NCBI RefSeq assembly: GCF_009754945.1
Contig: NZ_WPIN01000024.1
Coordinates: 62,001-126,000 of the forward strand
Length of the DNA: 64,000 bases
Direction of reading: 5' to 3'
From: Spirosoma arboris
Lineage (GTDB): Bacteria; Bacteroidota; Bacteroidia; Cytophagales; Spirosomataceae
Position 1 is the stretch's first letter. Every line of letters starts with the position of its first letter. Positions 61,859 to 64,000 of this stretch are shown here, in pieces. The notes below the pieces were generated by a model. It did no database searches. It worked only from the letters and a program-made list of their open reading frames with translations, and was not told where the DNA came from. Both the position numbers and the translations under genes were made by a program.

Positions 61859-64000
61859 ATGTTCACGTTTATTACTGGCCCATCCATTTTTCAGGCAAGT
61901 TTTGGTAATCATTTGCAGCAGAGAAGTCTATCTAGATTAGGCTTTCTGAGCATATTGCTATTACTCTTGTTTGCAGGGCAGGTCGTTCGGGCACAGTGTA
62001 CGACTAAAATTACAGTTAATCCCGGGCAGTGCGTCGCTCCTGCCAATACGTACTCCACTACGGCAATTGTAACAATCTCCAATCCTACAGCAGGTATATT
62101 AACAGTCACTGATGGCGCCCAGAGTACGACCTCGGTGGTCACAGCCTCCAGCTCGACTACGTTCACAGCATTATTCACAGGATTAGCTTCTAATGGAAAT
62201 TCACATACTGTAACGGCCTCATTATCCGGTTGCAGCACGTCTACAGCGACTTATCTTGCCCCCGGCTCCTGTAGTCAGCCTATTGGTTCTCAACTTACCT
62301 TAACCAAACTAGTCGATAAGGCAAAGGCCAAGATCGGGAGTGTAATGACATACACGCTAGTGCTAGCTAATACGGGTAGTAATACTGCAACAGATGTCGT
62401 TGTTAGGGATTCAATGTCCACCGGGCTCACCTTCGTACCAGGTTCCGCCACTATTCCAAGCGGCACAACTCTAACCCAGGGTATACCCATTAGCGCCTGG
62501 AAAGTAGCTTCATTATCTGCAAACCAGAGTTTTAGTTTAATTTATCAAGCCAAAGCAGACAGTTCGGGCATCCTGTACAATCAGGCAACAATTGCGGGTG
62601 ATACAGCTACGGCTTGTACGTCGGTACCCTTCCTGGTCTGTACCGGAGATACATACATTATTCAGCTAACGGCTTCTCCAGGTCGTTCCTCTTATAAATG
62701 GTTCAAGGACGATGTGGAAATTACCAATCAAACGACTAATGTTCTTTCGATAACTGCCCCCGGTACTTATAGTCTGGCGGTAGATAATGTATCAGGAAAA
62801 TGCCCTGATTTCAGCTGTTGTCCGTTCATTGTTGAGGAAGACACTCTTCCTACTTTTCAGGCTATAGCCGTACCAGCCACCTGTGTAGGCAATACGATCC
62901 AGACCAATGGCCAGATTGTACTAAGTAATTTTCGCTCTGTTTACACCTATCAATATTCGTTAGGTATTGATTTCAATCCAGCGGCTTCCTTATCGGGTCC
63001 AGCTAAAGCTATTCCGGCCGGGGGAGTGATTGTAAACAAGCTGGCTAATCCAGCAGTAGCTCAATCATATACTATTCGGGTGTATAATGCCTCTGGCTGC
63101 TACACCGATGTTACCGCGGTTTTATTACCAACTCTTTGCTGTAATGCAAGTGTCACAGCAAACCCTGGCTTATGTGACCCCATTACCGGTACCTACTCAA
63201 CAACTGCCCTTATTAGTTTGACGAATCCACCATCAGGAACACTAACGCTCAGTGATGGTCCAAAGAGTTTGACGTTTGCTACTACTGCAGGCAGTTCAAC
63301 AACCTTTACCGCTATCTTCGACAACCTGATGTCAGATGGTACTAACCACACGGTTATAGTCAGTCTACCAGGCTGTTCAACTGCTAGCACGACCTACACC
63401 GCTCCCGCATCCTGTAGTATTTCCATAGGTCTGGCTCAAATGAATCCAGGAGATTGTATTCCTGAGACTAATACATACAGCACCTCGGGTGTCATTAGCC
63501 TGACCAATGCCGTAGCTGGAATTGCTACGATTACTGATGGAGCCAGCACCACTCTATCAATCAGTACAGGAGCTACCTCGGTGCCGTATTCACTAAGTGG
63601 CTTACCCAGTGGAACTGGCTCTCATACCGTGACGGTCAGTTATCTGGGCCAGACCGCCAGCACCACCTATACCGCGCCGGCTTCCTGCTCAGTGGCTCCT
63701 GTCTGTTCGCTGGTCAGCTCGGCAACGGCCAGTACTTGTGACCCCTTATCCAATACTTACTCCGCCACAGCTCTGGTCCAGTTGACCAATCCCATCACAG
63801 GTACACTCACCATTTCCAATGGGCCACAAAGTCTCACCTTCATCACCACCGAGGGCAGCTCAGCCAGCTTTACGGCTACCTTCACAGGCTTAGTCTCGGA
63901 TGGCTCCTCCCATACGGTGACGGTCAGTCTGCCGGGCTGTTCAACCACCAGCACGACCTACACAGCTCCCGCATCTTGTAGTGTCAGCGTGGGATTGGCC
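61859..64000 (+). CDS. Secreted repeat protein, third paralog, 3' partial
   Basis: The frame is open from ATG 61859 to the end of the window (714 codons), so it is cut by the window edge. After a signal peptide (about 1-45, ending VRAQC) come one Cys-repeat (about 46-138), a DUF11 domain (about 141-260: LTLTKLVDKAKAKIG), the Ig-like/C-terminal module region also present in its sisters (about 262-430; RSSYKWFKDDVEI), and further Cys-repeats (about 432-714: about three complete, last one starting). Here the C-module is internal and followed by more repeats, unlike the sisters. Same family: secreted adhesin-like, function unknown. Confidence 0.82.
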   Translation, partial: MFTFITGPSIFQASFGNHLQQRSLSRLGFLSILLLLLFAGQVVRAQCTTKITVNPGQCVAPANTYSTTAIVTISNPTAGILTVTDGAQSTTSVVTASSSTTFTALFTGLASNGNSHTVTASLSGCSTSTATYLAPGSCSQPIGSQLTLTKLVDKAKAKIGSVMTYTLVLANTGSNTATDVVVRDSMSTGLTFVPGSATIPSGTTLTQGIPISAWKVASLSANQSFSLIYQAKADSSGILYNQATIAGDTATACTSVPFLVCTGDTYIIQLTASPGRSSYKWFKDDVEITNQTTNVLSITAPGTYSLAVDNVSGKCPDFSCCPFIVEEDTLPTFQAIAVPATCVGNTIQTNGQIVLSNFRSVYTYQYSLGIDFNPAASLSGPAKAIPAGGVIVNKLANPAVAQSYTIRVYNASGCYTDVTAVLLPTLCCNASVTANPGLCDPITGTYSTTALISLTNPPSGTLTLSDGPKSLTFATTAGSSTTFTAIFDNLMSDGTNHTVIVSLPGCSTASTTYTAPASCSISIGLAQMNPGDCIPETNTYSTSGVISLTNAVAGIATITDGASTTLSISTGATSVPYSLSGLPSGTGSHTVTVSYLGQTASTTYTAPASCSVAPVCSLVSSATASTCDPLSNTYSATALVQLTNPITGTLTISNGPQSLTFITTEGSSASFTATFTGLVSDGSSHTVTVSLPGCSTTSTTYTAPASCSVSVGLA

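Noticed and set aside
53841..64000. T9SS C-terminal sorting domain on the surface proteins
   Set aside because: The tail has no typical glycine-rich beta-strand CTD motif; other export routes are possible.

Overview
The window looks like a chromosomal segment of a member of the Bacteroidota, most likely Cytophagales/Spirosomataceae (Spirosoma or a near relative). Evidence: RpoB/RpoC of the Bacteroidota type, several TonB receptors with N-terminal carboxypeptidase-regulatory-like domains, a SusC/SusD pair, promoters with the Bacteroidota -7 box TAnnTTTG (often with a TTTG-like -33 box 19-20 nt upstream), and strong inverted-repeat terminators. Genus assignment is inference; the phylum is secure.

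Layout. 1-11.9 kb: core transcription/translation cluster tRNA-Trp, secE, nusG, rplK, rplA, rplJ, rplL, rpoB, rpoC, ending in a perfect 26-bp hairpin. 12-16.6 kb: small accessory genes (exported protein, MetE-like enzyme, AhpD-like protein, two small proteins including an NQxxIL heptad-repeat coiled coil, TauE/SafE transporter) and a decayed tyrosine-recombinase C-terminus. 16.6-22.2 kb: two TonB-dependent receptors. 22.5-26.4 kb: PEBP-like protein, an unknown protein, and an ECF sigma / anti-sigma / exported protein operon. 26.6-28 kb: divergent HxlR regulator and NmrA/QorB-type reductase with overlapping promoters around one palindromic operator. 28.3-32.1 kb: exported amidase and penicillin-acylase-type hydrolase. 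32.3-38.7 kb: glmS, ridA, a starch-synthase-like N-domain protein, panC, a VanX-like dipeptidase and an SpmA/SpmB-type membrane protein. 38.7-46.6 kb: a 1.1-kb AT-rich gap holding a SusD 3' relic, an intact SusC/SusD pair and a subtilase. 46.6-51 kb: two SDRs, an outer-membrane barrel protein, a MarR regulator with two identical operator copies and a small target gene. 50.5-53.4 kb: arginine deiminase and a CtlX-type citrulline hydrolase, separated by a four-helix-bundle (S23/IVP) gene framed by inverted repeats. 53.8-64 kb: three paralogous secreted repeat proteins (DUF11, SdrD_B-like, about 95-residue Cys repeats); the last runs off the window.

How genes work together. Arginine deiminase plus CtlX would convert arginine to citrulline and then ornithine. 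SusC/SusD imports a glycan- or peptide-like nutrient, with a subtilase next door. The three surface proteins share a C-terminal module, long stretches of near-identical DNA and a common upstream motif (GGCA-N5-TTTG), so they look like a co-regulated, recombining adhesin family.

The most unusual signals are (1) a family of long palindromes built on AAGTTGTAAGGGAGTAAGT, one of which appears to carry the four-helix-bundle gene in its loop; (2) nested palindromes with a conserved inner core and locus-specific outer arms; (3) the mosaic surface-protein family; and (4) relics of a recombinase and of a SusD gene.
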